64,000 nt of DNA from Halictus rubicundus (GCF_050948215.1 NW_027488580.1:1054001-1118000), one strand, 5' to 3'. Positions 1-15,824 are shown, counted from the first letter of the stretch. Notes: a model not told the origin generated them from the letters alone. Numbers and translations: made by a program.

Positions 1-3000
1 ATCCTATAATATCCTCTATCCTATAATATCATCTATCCTATACTATTCTCTATCCTATCCTATCCTCTATCCTATACTATCCACTATCGTATCCAATCCT
101 CTATCCGATCCTATCCTCTATCCTATCCTATCCTCTATCCTATCCTATTCTGTATCCTATACTCTACCCTATCCTATCCTCTATCCTATCCTATCCTCTA
201 TCGTATCCTATCCTCTATCCTATCCTATCCTCTATCCTATCCAATCCCCTATCCTATCCTCTATCCTGTCCTATCCTCTATCCTATACTATTCTCTATCC
301 TATCCTCTACCCTATCCTATCCTCTATCCTATCCTCTTCTCTATACTACCCAATCCCCTATCCTATCCTCTATCCGATCCTATCCTCTATCCTATCCTAT
401 CCTCTATCCTATAATATCATCTATCCTATACTATTCTCTATCCTATCCTATCCTCTATCCTATACTATCCTCTATCGTATCCTATCCTCTATCCTATCCT
501 ATCCTCTATTCTATCCAATCCCCTATCCTATCATCTATCCGAGCCTATCCTTTATCCTATCCTATCCTCTATCCTTTAATATCATCTATCCTATCCTATC
601 CACTATCCTATCCGATCCTCAATTATATCTTATCATGAATCCTCTCCTATCCTCTATCCTATCCTATCCTCTATCCTATACTATTCCCTATCCTATCCTC
701 TACCCTATCCTATCCTCTATCCTATCCTCTCCTCTATACTCCCCAATCCCCTATCCTATCCTCTATCCGATCCTATCCTCTACCCGATCCTATCCTCTAT
801 CATATCCTATCCTCTATCCTATAATATCCTCTATCCTATCCTATCCTCATGTCCTATCGTATCATGTCCTCTATCCTATCCAATCCCGTAGCCTATCCTC
901 TATTCTGTCCTATCCTCTATCCTATACTATTCTCTATCCTATCCTCTACCCTATCCTATCCTCTATCCTATCCTCTCCTCTATACTCCCCAATCCCCTAT
1001 CCTATCCTCTATCCGATCCTATCCTCTACCCGATCCTATCCTCTATCATATCCTATCCTCTATCCTATAATATCCTCTATCCTATAATATCATCTATCCT
1101 ATACTATTCTCTATCCTATCCTATCCTCTATCCTATACTATCCACTATCGTATCCAATCCTCTATCCGATCCTATCCTCTATCCTATCCTATCCTCTATC
1201 CTATCCTATTCTGTATCCTATACTCTACCCTATCCTATCCTGTATCCTATCCTATCCTGTATCCTATCCTATCCTCTATCCTATCCTATCCTCTACCCTA
1301 TCCTATCCTCTATCCTATCCTATCCTCTATCCTATCCTCTTCTCTATACTACCCAATCCCCTATCCTATCCTCTATCCGATCCTATCCTCTATCCTACCC
1401 TATCCTCTATCCTATAATATCATCTATCCTATACTATTCTCTATCCTATCCTATCCTCTATCCTATACTATCCTCTATCGTATCCTATCCTCTATCCTAT
1501 CCTATCCTCTATTCTATCCAATCCCCTATCCTATCATCTATCCGAGCCTATCCTTTATCCTATCCTATCCTCTATCCTATAATATCATCTATCCTATCCT
1601 ATCCACTATCCTATCCGATCCTCAATCCTATCTTACCATGAATCCTCTCCTATCCTCTATCCTATCCTATCCTGTATCCTATCCTATCCTCTATCTTATA
1701 ATATCCTCTATCCTATCCTATCCTCTATCCTATACTATCCTCTATCGTATCCTATCCTCTATCCTATCCTACCCTCTATTCTATCCAATTCCCTATCCTA
1801 TCATCTATCCGAACCTATCCTCTATCCTATCCTATCCTCTATCCTATACTATTCCCTATCCTATCCTCTACCCTATCCTATCCTCTATCCTATCCTCTCC
1901 TCTATACTACCCAATCTCCTATCCTATCCTCTATCCTATCCTCTCCTCTATACTACCCAATCTCCTATCCTATCCTCTATCCTATCCTATCCTCTACCCT
2001 ATCCTATCCTCATGTCCTATCGTATCATGTCCTCTATCCTATCCAATCCCCTAGCCTATCCTCTATCCTATCCTCTCCTCTATACTACCCAATCCCCTAT
2101 CCTATCCTCTATCCGATCCTATCCTCTACCCGATCCTATCCTCTATCCTTTCCTATCCTCTATCCTATAATATCCTCTATCCTATAATATCATCTATCCT
2201 ATACTATTCTCTATCCTATCCTATCCTCTATCCTATACTATCCACTATCGTATCCAATCCTCTATCCGATCCTATCCTCTATCCTATCCTATCCTCTATC
2301 CTATCCTATTCTGTATCCTATACTCTACCCTATCCTATCCTGTATCCTATCCTATCCTCTATCCTATCCTATCCTCTACCCTATCCTATCCTCTATCCTA
2401 TCCTATTCTCTATCCTATCCAATCCTCTATCCTATCCTCTATCCGATCCTATCCTCTAACCTATCCTATCCTCTATCCTATCCTATCCTATCCTCTACCC
2501 TATCCTATCCTCTACCCTATCCTATCCTCTATCCTATCCTATCCTCTATCCTATCCAATCCCCTATCCTATCCTATCCTCTACCCTATCCTATCCTCTAT
2601 CCGATCCTATCCTCTATCCTATCCTATACTCTAGCCTATTCTATTCTCTATCCTATCCTCTACCCTATCGTATCCTCTATCCTATTCTATCCTCTATCCT
2701 ATCCAATCCTCTATCCTATCCTCTATCCTATCCTCTATCGTATCCTATCCTCTATCCGATCCTATCCTCGATACTATCCTATCCTCTATCCTATCCTATT
2801 CTCTATCCTATCCTCTACCCTATCCTATCCTCTATCCTATAATATCATTTACCCTATACTATTCTCTATCCTATCCTATCCTCTATCCTATCCTATTCTG
2901 TATCCTATACTCTACCCTATCCTATCCTCTATCCTATCCTATCCTCTATCCTATCCTACCCTCTATTCTATCCAATTCCCTATCCTATCATCTATCCGAA

Positions 3001-4836
3001 CCTATCCTCTATCCTATCCTATCCTCTATCCTATACTATTCTCTATCCTATCCTCTACCCTATCCTATCCTCTATCCTATCCTCTCCTCTATACTACCCA
3101 ATCCCCTATCCTATCCTCTATCCTATCCTATTCTCTAACCTATCCTATCCTCATGTCCTATCGTATCATGTCCTCTATCCTATCCAATCCCCTAGCCTAT
3201 CCTCTATTCTGTCCTATTCTCTATCCTATACTATTCTCAATCCTATCCTCTACCCGATCCTATCCTCTATCCGATCCTATCCTCTATCCTATCCTATTCT
3301 CTATCCTATCATCTACCCTATCCTATCCTGTATCCTATCCAATCACCTATCCCATCCTCTATACGATCCTATCCTCTATCCTATCCTATCCTCTATCCTA
3401 TAATATCATCTGTGCTACACTATTCTCTATCCTATCCTATCCTATCCTCTATGCTATCCAATCCTCTATCCTATCCACTATCCTATCCTATCCTCAATCC
3501 TATCCTATCCTCAACCCTATCCTATCCTCTATCCTATCCTATTCTATCCTCTATCCTATCCTATTCTATCCTCTATACTATCCTATCCTCTATCCTGTAA
3601 TATCCTCTATCCTATCCTATCCTATCCTCTATCCTATCCTATCCTCTATCGTCTCCTCTATCCTATCCTATCCTGTATCCTATCCTATCCTCTATCCTAT
3701 CCAATCCCCTATCCTATCCACTATCCTATCCTATCCTCTATCCTATCCTATCCTCTATCCTAACCTATCCTCTATCCTATCCTATCCTCTATCCTATCCT
3801 ATCCTCTATCCTATACTATCCTCTATCGTATCTTATCCTCTATCCTATCCTATCCTCTATTCTATACAATCCCCTATCCTATCCTCTATCCCATCCTATC
3901 CTCTATTCCATACAATCCCCTATCCTATCCTCTATCCTATAATATCCTCCATCCTAAAATATCATCTATCCTATACTATTCTCTATCCTATCCTATCGTC
4001 TATCCTATACTATCCTCTATCGTATCCTATCCTCTATCCTATCCTACCCTCTATTCTATCCAATCCCCTATCCTATCATCTATCCGAACCTATCCTCTAT
4101 CCTATCCTATCCTCTATCCTATAATATCAGCTATCCTATACTATTCTCTATCCTATCCTATCCTCTATCCTATCCTACCCTCTATTCTATCCAATCCCCT
4201 ATCCTATCATCTATCCGAACCTATCCTCTATCCTATCCTATCCTCTATCCTATAATATCAGCTATCCTATACTATTCTCTATCCTATCCTATCCTCTATC
4301 CTATCCTATTCTGTATCCTATACTCTACCCTATCCTATCCTCTATCCGATCCTATCCTCTATCCTATCTTATCCTCCATCCTATCCTATTCTCTATCCTA
4401 TCCTCTACCCTATCCTATCCTGTATCCTATAATATCATTTATCCTATACTATTCTCTATCCTATCCTATCCTCTATCCTATACTATCCTCTATCGTATCC
4501 TAACCTCTATCCGAACCTATCCTCTATCCTATCCTATCCTCTATGCTATCCAATCCTCTATCCTATCCTATCCTATCCTCTACCCTATCCTATCCTCCAT
4601 CCTATCCTATTCTCTATCCTATCCTCTACCCTATCCTATCCTGTATCCTATAATATCATTTATCCTATACTATTCTCTATCCTATCCTATCCTCTATCCT
4701 ATACTATCCTCTATCGTATCCTAACCTCTATCCGAACCTATCCTCTATCCTATCCTATTCTGTATCCTATACTCTACCCTATCCTATCCTCTATCGTATC
4801 CTATCCTCTATCCTATCCAATCCTCGATCCTATCCT
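1..4836 (+). repeat. Higher-order block A, copy 1
   Basis: This block recurs at 10,807-15,824. Position 1 aligns with 10,807. The offset steps from 10,806 to 10,971 when the second copy gains 165 bp after the CATGAATCC marker (635 and 11,441). It steps to 10,988 where the second copy gains exactly one 17-bp monomer near 14,281. The only substitutions I noticed are A2303/C13274, T4369/C15357 and A4475/T15463, so the copies are almost identical. Within the block a marker monomer with TGTCCTATCGTATCATGT lies at 849, 2012 and 3153, giving intervals of 1,163 and 1,141 bp. The left end is cut by the window. Confidence 0.85.
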
Positions 4837-5628
4837 CTATCCTATCCTCTATCGTATCCTATCCTCTAAACGATCCTATCCTCTATACTATCCTATCCTC
4901 TATGCTATCTTATCCTCTATCCGATCCTATCCTCTATCCTATCCTATCCTCTATCCTATCCTCTATCGTATCCTATCCTCTATCCGATCCTATCCTCTAT
5001 ACTATCCTATCCTCTACCCTATCCTATCCTCTATCCTATCCTATTCTGTATCCTAAACTCTACCCTATCCTATCCTCTATCCGATCCTATCCTCTATCCT
5101 ATCCTATCCTCTATCCTATAATATCCTCCATCCTATAATATCATCTATCCTATACTATTCTCTATCCTATCCTATCGTCTATCCTATACTATCCTCTATC
5201 GTATCCTATACTCTATCCTATCCTACCCTCTATTCTACCCAATCCCCTATCCTATCATCTATCCGAACCTATCCTCTATCCTATCCTCTACCCTATCCTA
5301 TCCTCTATCCTATAATATCATTTATCCTATACTATCCTCTATCCTATCCTATCCTCTATCCTATACTATCCTCTATCGTATCCTATCCTCTATCCGATCC
5401 TATCCTCTATCCTATCCTATCCTCTATCCTATCCTATTCTGTATCCTATACTCTACCCTATCCAATCCTCTATCCGATCCTATCCTCTATCCTATCCTAT
5501 CCTCCATCCTATCCTATTCTCTATCCTATCCTCTACCCTATCCTATCCTGTATCCTATAATACCATTTATCCTATACTATTCTCTATCCTATCCTATCCT
5601 CTATCCTATACTATCCTCTATCGTCTCC
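4837..5628 (+). repeat. Satellite segment shared with the 3,685-bp units
   Basis: This short stretch aligns with 17,801-18,592 at a constant offset of 12,964. Anchors are CTCGATCC at 4,823 and 17,787, the CTATGC monomer at 4,902 and 17,866, and TACCAT at 5,561 and 18,525. The match ends near 5,628, where this copy reads CGTCTCC and the other reads CGTATCC. It also recurs 3,685 bp further on, in the second unit of that tandem pair. Confidence 0.75.
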
Positions 5629-8600
5629 TCTATCCTATCCTATCCTGTATCCTATCCTATCCTCTATCCTATCCAATCCCCTATCCTATCCACTATCCTA
5701 TCCTATCCTCTATCCTATCCTATCCTCTATCCTAACCTATCCTCTATCCTATCCTACCCTCTATCCTATCCTATCCTCTATCCTATACTATCCTCTATCG
5801 TATCTTATCCTCTATCCTATCCTATCCTCTATTCTATACAATCCCCTATCCTATCCTCTATCCTATCGTATCCTCTATTCCATACAATCCCCTATCCTAT
5901 CCTCTATCCTATAATATCCTCCATCCTAAAATATCATCTATCCTATACTATTCTCTATCCTATCCTATCGTCTATCCTATGCTATCCTCTATCGTATCCT
6001 ATCCTCTATCCTATCCTACCCTCTATTCTATCCAATCCCCTATCCTATCATCTATCCGAACCTATCCTCTATCCTATCCTATCCTCTATCCTATAATATC
6101 AGCTATCCTATACTATTCTCTATCCTATCCTATCCTCTATCCTATCCTACCCTCTATTCTATCCAATCCCCTATCCTATCATCTATCCGAACCTATCCTC
6201 TATCCTATCCTATCCTCTATCCTATAATATCAGCTATCCTATACTATTCTCTATCCTATCCTATCCTCTATCCTATCCTATTCTGTATCCTATACTCTAC
6301 CCTATCCTATCCTCTATCCGATCCTATCCTCTATCCTATCCTATCCTCCATCCTATCCTATTCTCTATCCTATCCTCTACCCTATCCTATCCTGTATCCT
6401 ATAATATCATTTATCCTATACTATTCTCTATCCTATCCTATCCTCTATCCTATACTATCCTCTATCGTATCCTAACCTCTATCCGAACCTATCCTCTATC
6501 GTATCCTATCCTCTATGCTATCTTATCCTCTATCCGATCCTATCCTCTATCCTATCCTATCCTCTATCCTATCCTCTATCGTATCCTATCCTCTATCCGA
6601 TCCTATCCTCTATACTATCCTATCCTCTACCCTATCCTATCCTCTATCCTATCCTATTCTGTATCCTAAACTCTACCCTATCCTATCCTCTATCCGATCC
6701 TATCCTCTATCCTATCTTATCCTCTATCCTATAATATCCTCCATCCTATAATATCATCTATCCTATACTATTCTCTATCCTATACTATCCTCTATCGTAT
6801 CCTATCCTCTATCCGATCCTATCCTCTATCCTATCATATCCTCTATCCTATCCTATTCTGTATCCTATACTCTACCCTATCCTATCCTCTATCCGATCCT
6901 ATCCTCTATCCTATCCTATCCTCCATCCTATCCTATTCTCTATCCTATCCTCTACCCTATCCTATCCTGTATCCTATAATATCATTTATCCTATACTATT
7001 CTCTATCCTATCCTATCCTCTATCCTATACTATCCTCTATCGTATCCTATACTCTATCCTATCCTACCCTCTATTCTATCCAATCCCCTATCCTATCATC
7101 TATCCGAACCTATCCTCTATCCTATCCTATCCTCTATCCTATAATATCAGCTATCCTATACTATTCTCTATCCTATCCTATCCTCTATCCTATACTATCC
7201 TCTATCGTATCTTATCCTCTATCCTATCCTATCCTCTATTCTATACAATCCCCTATCCTATCCTCTATCCTATACTATCCTCTATCGTATCCTATCCTCT
7301 ATCCGATCCTATCCTCTATCCTATCCTATCCTCTATCCTATCCTATTCTGTATCCTATACTCTACCCTATCCTATCCTCTATCCTATCCTATCCTCCATC
7401 CTATCCTATTCTCTATCCTATCCTCTACCCTATCCTATCCTGTATCCTATAATATCATTTATCCTATACTATTCTCTATCCTATCCTATCCTCTATCCTA
7501 TACTATCCTCTATCGTATCCTAACCTCTATCCGAACCTATCCTCTATCCTATCCTATCCTCTATGCTATCCAATCCTCTATCCTGTCCTATCCTCTACCC
7601 TATCCTATCCTCTATCCTATCCTATCCTCTATCCTATCCTATCCTCTACCCTATCCTGTCCTCTATCCGATCCTATCCTCTATCCTATTCTATTCTCTAT
7701 CCTATCCTCTACCCTATCCTATCCTCTATCCTATAATATCATCTATCCTATACTATTCTCTATCCTATCCTATCCTCTATCCTATCCTATCCTCTATCCT
7801 ATCCAATCCTCTATCCTATCCTCTATCGTATCCTATCCTCTATCCGATCCTATCCTCTATACTATCCTATCCTCTACCCTATCCTATCCTCTATCCTATC
7901 CTATCCTCTATCCTATCCTATCCTCTACCCTATCCTATCCTCTATCCTATCCTATCCTGTATCCTATCCCATTCTCTATCCTATCCTCTACCCTATCCTA
8001 TCCTCCATCCTATACTATCATCTATCCTATCATATTCTCTATCCTGTCCTCTATCGTCTGCTCTATCCTATCCTATCCACTATCCTATCCTATCCTCAAA
8101 CCTATCCTATCCTCTATCCTATCCAATCACCTATCCTATCCTCTATACGATCCTATCCTCTATGCTATCTTATCCTCTATCCGATCATATCCGTTATCCT
8201 ATCCTCTCCTCTACCCTATCCTATCCTCTATCCTATCCAATCACCTATCCTATCCTCTATCCGATCCTATCCTCTATCCGATCCTATCCTCTATCCGATC
8301 CTATCCTCTATCCTATACTCTACCCTATCCTATCCTCTATCCTATCCCATAATCTATCCTATCCTATCCTCTACCCTATCCTATCCTCTATCATATCCTA
8401 TCCTCTATCCAATCCAATCCCCTATCCTAACCTCTATCCTGTCCTATCCTCTATCGTATACTATTCTCTATCCTATCCTCTACTATATCCTACCCTCTAT
8501 CCTATCCTCTCCTCTATACTACCCAATCCCCTATCCTATCCTCTATACGATCCTATCCTCTATGCTATCTTATCCTCTATCCGATCCTCTTCTGTATAAT

Positions 8601-10806
8601 ATACTCTATCCTATCCTATCCTCTACCCTATCCTATCCTCTATCATATCCTATCCTCTATCCTATCCAATCCCCTATCCTAACCTCTATCCTGTCCTATC
8701 CTCTATCGTATACTATTCTCTATCCTATCCTCTACTATATCCTATCCTCTATCCTATCCTCTCCTCTATACTACCCAATCCCCTATCGTAACCTCTATCC
8801 TGTCCTATCCTCTATCGTATACTATTCTCTATCCTATCCTCTACTATATCCTATCCTCTATCCTATCCTCTCCTCTATACTACCCAATAACCTATCCTAT
8901 CCTCTATCCGATCCTATCCTCTATCCGATCCTATCCTCTATCCTATACTCTACCCTATCCTATCCTCTATCCTATCCTATAATCTATCCTATCCTATCCT
9001 CTACCCTATCCTATCCTCTATCATATCCTATCCTCTATCCTATCCAATCCCCTATCCTAACCTCTATCCTGTCCTATCCTCTATCGTATACTATTCTCTA
9101 TCCTATCCTCTACTATATCCTATCCTCTATCCTATCCTCTCCTCTATACTAAACAATCCCCTATCCTATCCTCTATACGATCCTATCCTCTATGCTATCT
9201 TATCCTCTATCCTATCCTATTCTGTATCCTATACTCTACACTATCCTATCCTCTATCGTATCCTATCCTCTATCCTATCCAATCCTCGATCCTATCCTCT
9301 ATCCTATCCTCTATCGTATCCTATCCTCTAAACGATCCTATCCTCTATACTATCCTATCCTCTATGCTATCTTATCCTCTATCCGATCCTATCCTCTATC
9401 CTATCCTATCCTCTATCCAATCCTCTTCTGTATAATATACTCTACCCTATCCTATCCTCTATCCGATCCTATCCTATTCTCTATCCTATCCTCTATCCTA
9501 TCCTATCCTCTATCCTATCCAATCCCCTATCTTATCCTCTATCCTATCCTATCCTCTATTCTATCCAATCCCCTATCCTATCATCTATCCGAGCCTATCC
9601 TCTATCCTATCCTATCCTCTATCCTATAATATCATCTATCCTATCCTATCCACTATCCTATCCGATCCTCAATCCTATCCTATCATGAATCCTCTCCTAT
9701 CCTCTATCCTATCCTATCCTGTATCCTATCCTATCCTCTATCCTATAATATCCTCTATCCTATCCTATCCTCTATCCTATCCTATTCTGTATCCTATACT
9801 CTACCCTATCCTATCCTCTATCCTATCCTATCCTCTATCGTATCCTATCCTCTATCCTATCCTATCCTCTATCCTATCCAATCCCCTATCCTATCCTCTA
9901 TCCTGTCCTATCCTCTATCCTATACTATTCTCTATCCTATCCTCTACCCTATCCTATCCTCTATCCTATCCTCTTCTTATTCTACCCAATCCCCTATCCT
10001 ATCCTCTATCCGATCCTATCCTCTATCCTATCCTATCCTCTATCCTATAATATCATCTATCCTATACTATTCTCTATCCTATCCTATCCTCTATCCTATA
10101 CTATCCTCTATCGTATCCTATCCTCTATCCTATCCTATCCTCTATTCTATCCAATCCCCTATCCTATCATCTATCCGAGCCTATCCTTTATCCTATCCTA
10201 TCCTCTATCCTATAATATCATCTATCCTATCCTATCCACTATCCTATCCGATCCTCAATCCTATCTTATCATGAATCCTCTCCTATCCTCTATCCTATCC
10301 TATCCTCTATCCTATACTATCCTCTATCGTATCCTATCCTCTATCCTATCCTACCCTCTATTCTATCCAATTCCCTATCCTATCATCTATCCGAACCTAT
10401 CCTCTTTCCTATCCTATCCTCTATCCTATACTATTCCCTATCCTATCCTCTACCCTATCCTATCCTCTATCCTATCCTCTCCTCTATACTACCCAATCTC
10501 CTATCCTATCCTCTATCCTATCCTCTCCTCTATACTACCCAATCTCCTATCCTATCCTCTATCCTATCCTATCCTCTACCCTATCCTATCCTCATGTCCT
10601 ATCGTATCATGTCCTCTATCCTATCCAATCCCCTAGCCTATCCTCTATTCTGTCCTATCCTCTATCCTATACTATTCTCTATCCTATCCTCTACCCTATC
10701 CTATCCTCTATCCTATCCTCTCCTCTATACTACCCAATCCCCTATCCTATCCTCTATCCGATCCTATCCTCTACCCGATCCTATCCTCTATCCTATCCTA
10801 TCCTCT
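5622..10806 (+). repeat. Higher-order block B, left copy
   Basis: This block matches 24,971-29,345 in direct orientation with several module-sized indels. Anchor pairs are CGTCTCC at 5,622 and 24,971 (offset 19,349), then offset 19,201 at 5,979 and 6,515, then 18,859 near 7,561, then 18,425 at 8,562, then 18,539 at 9,685. The step between 7.77 and 8.20 kb is a 434-bp segment that is missing from the right copy. That segment resembles 18.66-19.07 and 22.35-22.75 kb, so modules have been shuffled. No gene is present. Confidence 0.78.
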
Positions 10807-13800
10807 ATCCTATAATATCCTCTATCCTATAATATCATCTATCCTATACTATTCTCTATCCTATCCTATCCTCTATCCTATACTATCCACTATCGTATCC
10901 AATCCTCTATCCGATCCTATCCTCTATCCTATCCTATCCTCTATCCTATCCTATTCTGTATCCTATACTCTACCCTATCCTATCCTCTATCCTATCCTAT
11001 CCTCTATCGTATCCTATCCTCTATCCTATCCTATCCTCTATCCTATCCAATCCCCTATCCTATCCTCTATCCTGTCCTATCCTCTATCCTATACTATTCT
11101 CTATCCTATCCTCTACCCTATCCTATCCTCTATCCTATCCTCTTCTCTATACTACCCAATCCCCTATCCTATCCTCTATCCGATCCTATCCTCTATCCTA
11201 TCCTATCCTCTATCCTATAATATCATCTATCCTATACTATTCTCTATCCTATCCTATCCTCTATCCTATACTATCCTCTATCGTATCCTATCCTCTATCC
11301 TATCCTATCCTCTATTCTATCCAATCCCCTATCCTATCATCTATCCGAGCCTATCCTTTATCCTATCCTATCCTCTATCCTTTAATATCATCTATCCTAT
11401 CCTATCCACTATCCTATCCGATCCTCAATTATATCTTATCATGAATCCTCTCCTATCCTCTATCCTATCCTATCCTGTATCCTATCCTATCCTCTATCTT
11501 ATAATATCCTCTATCCTATCCTATCCTCTATCCTATACTATCCTCTATCGTATCCTATCCTCTATCCTATCCTACCCTCTATTCTATCCAATTCCCTATC
11601 CTATCATCTATCCGAACCTATCCTCTATCCTATCCTATCCTCTATCCTATACTATTCCCTATCCTATCCTCTACCCTATCCTATCCTCTATCCTATCCTC
11701 TCCTCTATACTCCCCAATCCCCTATCCTATCCTCTATCCGATCCTATCCTCTACCCGATCCTATCCTCTATCATATCCTATCCTCTATCCTATAATATCC
11801 TCTATCCTATCCTATCCTCATGTCCTATCGTATCATGTCCTCTATCCTATCCAATCCCGTAGCCTATCCTCTATTCTGTCCTATCCTCTATCCTATACTA
11901 TTCTCTATCCTATCCTCTACCCTATCCTATCCTCTATCCTATCCTCTCCTCTATACTCCCCAATCCCCTATCCTATCCTCTATCCGATCCTATCCTCTAC
12001 CCGATCCTATCCTCTATCATATCCTATCCTCTATCCTATAATATCCTCTATCCTATAATATCATCTATCCTATACTATTCTCTATCCTATCCTATCCTCT
12101 ATCCTATACTATCCACTATCGTATCCAATCCTCTATCCGATCCTATCCTCTATCCTATCCTATCCTCTATCCTATCCTATTCTGTATCCTATACTCTACC
12201 CTATCCTATCCTGTATCCTATCCTATCCTGTATCCTATCCTATCCTCTATCCTATCCTATCCTCTACCCTATCCTATCCTCTATCCTATCCTATCCTCTA
12301 TCCTATCCTCTTCTCTATACTACCCAATCCCCTATCCTATCCTCTATCCGATCCTATCCTCTATCCTACCCTATCCTCTATCCTATAATATCATCTATCC
12401 TATACTATTCTCTATCCTATCCTATCCTCTATCCTATACTATCCTCTATCGTATCCTATCCTCTATCCTATCCTATCCTCTATTCTATCCAATCCCCTAT
12501 CCTATCATCTATCCGAGCCTATCCTTTATCCTATCCTATCCTCTATCCTATAATATCATCTATCCTATCCTATCCACTATCCTATCCGATCCTCAATCCT
12601 ATCTTACCATGAATCCTCTCCTATCCTCTATCCTATCCTATCCTGTATCCTATCCTATCCTCTATCTTATAATATCCTCTATCCTATCCTATCCTCTATC
12701 CTATACTATCCTCTATCGTATCCTATCCTCTATCCTATCCTACCCTCTATTCTATCCAATTCCCTATCCTATCATCTATCCGAACCTATCCTCTATCCTA
12801 TCCTATCCTCTATCCTATACTATTCCCTATCCTATCCTCTACCCTATCCTATCCTCTATCCTATCCTCTCCTCTATACTACCCAATCTCCTATCCTATCC
12901 TCTATCCTATCCTCTCCTCTATACTACCCAATCTCCTATCCTATCCTCTATCCTATCCTATCCTCTACCCTATCCTATCCTCATGTCCTATCGTATCATG
13001 TCCTCTATCCTATCCAATCCCCTAGCCTATCCTCTATCCTATCCTCTCCTCTATACTACCCAATCCCCTATCCTATCCTCTATCCGATCCTATCCTCTAC
13101 CCGATCCTATCCTCTATCCTTTCCTATCCTCTATCCTATAATATCCTCTATCCTATAATATCATCTATCCTATACTATTCTCTATCCTATCCTATCCTCT
13201 ATCCTATACTATCCACTATCGTATCCAATCCTCTATCCGATCCTATCCTCTATCCTATCCTATCCTCTATCCTCTCCTATTCTGTATCCTATACTCTACC
13301 CTATCCTATCCTGTATCCTATCCTATCCTCTATCCTATCCTATCCTCTACCCTATCCTATCCTCTATCCTATCCTATTCTCTATCCTATCCAATCCTCTA
13401 TCCTATCCTCTATCCGATCCTATCCTCTAACCTATCCTATCCTCTATCCTATCCTATCCTATCCTCTACCCTATCCTATCCTCTACCCTATCCTATCCTC
13501 TATCCTATCCTATCCTCTATCCTATCCAATCCCCTATCCTATCCTATCCTCTACCCTATCCTATCCTCTATCCGATCCTATCCTCTATCCTATCCTATAC
13601 TCTAGCCTATTCTATTCTCTATCCTATCCTCTACCCTATCGTATCCTCTATCCTATTCTATCCTCTATCCTATCCAATCCTCTATCCTATCCTCTATCCT
13701 ATCCTCTATCGTATCCTATCCTCTATCCGATCCTATCCTCGATACTATCCTATCCTCTATCCTATCCTATTCTCTATCCTATCCTCTACCCTATCCTATC

Positions 13801-15824
13801 CTCTATCCTATAATATCATTTACCCTATACTATTCTCTATCCTATCCTATCCTCTATCCTATCCTATTCTGTATCCTATACTCTACCCTATCCTATCCTC
13901 TATCCTATCCTATCCTCTATCCTATCCTACCCTCTATTCTATCCAATTCCCTATCCTATCATCTATCCGAACCTATCCTCTATCCTATCCTATCCTCTAT
14001 CCTATACTATTCTCTATCCTATCCTCTACCCTATCCTATCCTCTATCCTATCCTCTCCTCTATACTACCCAATCCCCTATCCTATCCTCTATCCTATCCT
14101 ATTCTCTAACCTATCCTATCCTCATGTCCTATCGTATCATGTCCTCTATCCTATCCAATCCCCTAGCCTATCCTCTATTCTGTCCTATTCTCTATCCTAT
14201 ACTATTCTCAATCCTATCCTCTACCCGATCCTATCCTCTATCCGATCCTATCCTCTATCCTATCCTATTCTCTATCCTATCCTATTCTCTATCCTATCAT
14301 CTACCCTATCCTATCCTGTATCCTATCCAATCACCTATCCCATCCTCTATACGATCCTATCCTCTATCCTATCCTATCCTCTATCCTATAATATCATCTG
14401 TGCTACACTATTCTCTATCCTATCCTATCCTATCCTCTATGCTATCCAATCCTCTATCCTATCCACTATCCTATCCTATCCTCAATCCTATCCTATCCTC
14501 AACCCTATCCTATCCTCTATCCTATCCTATTCTATCCTCTATCCTATCCTATTCTATCCTCTATACTATCCTATCCTCTATCCTGTAATATCCTCTATCC
14601 TATCCTATCCTATCCTCTATCCTATCCTATCCTCTATCGTCTCCTCTATCCTATCCTATCCTGTATCCTATCCTATCCTCTATCCTATCCAATCCCCTAT
14701 CCTATCCACTATCCTATCCTATCCTCTATCCTATCCTATCCTCTATCCTAACCTATCCTCTATCCTATCCTATCCTCTATCCTATCCTATCCTCTATCCT
14801 ATACTATCCTCTATCGTATCTTATCCTCTATCCTATCCTATCCTCTATTCTATACAATCCCCTATCCTATCCTCTATCCCATCCTATCCTCTATTCCATA
14901 CAATCCCCTATCCTATCCTCTATCCTATAATATCCTCCATCCTAAAATATCATCTATCCTATACTATTCTCTATCCTATCCTATCGTCTATCCTATACTA
15001 TCCTCTATCGTATCCTATCCTCTATCCTATCCTACCCTCTATTCTATCCAATCCCCTATCCTATCATCTATCCGAACCTATCCTCTATCCTATCCTATCC
15101 TCTATCCTATAATATCAGCTATCCTATACTATTCTCTATCCTATCCTATCCTCTATCCTATCCTACCCTCTATTCTATCCAATCCCCTATCCTATCATCT
15201 ATCCGAACCTATCCTCTATCCTATCCTATCCTCTATCCTATAATATCAGCTATCCTATACTATTCTCTATCCTATCCTATCCTCTATCCTATCCTATTCT
15301 GTATCCTATACTCTACCCTATCCTATCCTCTATCCGATCCTATCCTCTATCCTATCCTATCCTCCATCCTATCCTATTCTCTATCCTATCCTCTACCCTA
15401 TCCTATCCTGTATCCTATAATATCATTTATCCTATACTATTCTCTATCCTATCCTATCCTCTTTCCTATACTATCCTCTATCGTATCCTAACCTCTATCC
15501 GAACCTATCCTCTATCCTATCCTATCCTCTATGCTATCCAATCCTCTATCCTATCCTATCCTATCCTCTACCCTATCCTATCCTCCATCCTATCCTATTC
15601 TCTATCCTATCCTCTACCCTATCCTATCCTGTATCCTATAATATCATTTATCCTATACTATTCTCTATCCTATCCTATCCTCTATCCTATACTATCCTCT
15701 ATCGTATCCTAACCTCTATCCGAACCTATCCTCTATCCTATCCTATTCTGTATCCTATACTCTACCCTATCCTATCCTCTATCGTATCCTATCCTCTATC
15801 CTATCCAATCCTCGATCCTATCCT
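10807..15824 (+). repeat. Higher-order block A, copy 2
   Basis: This is the direct repeat of 1-4,836 in the same orientation. The TGTCCTATCGTATCATGT marker lies at 11,820, 12,983 and 14,124, with the same 1,163 and 1,141 bp spacing as copy 1; an earlier marker is at 10,594. The two copies separate just after the CTCGATCC variant (4,823 and 15,811): copy 1 continues CTATCCTCTATCGT, while copy 2 continues into the 692-bp tandem pair. The left part is also shared with 29,346 onward at offset 18,539. Confidence 0.85.
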
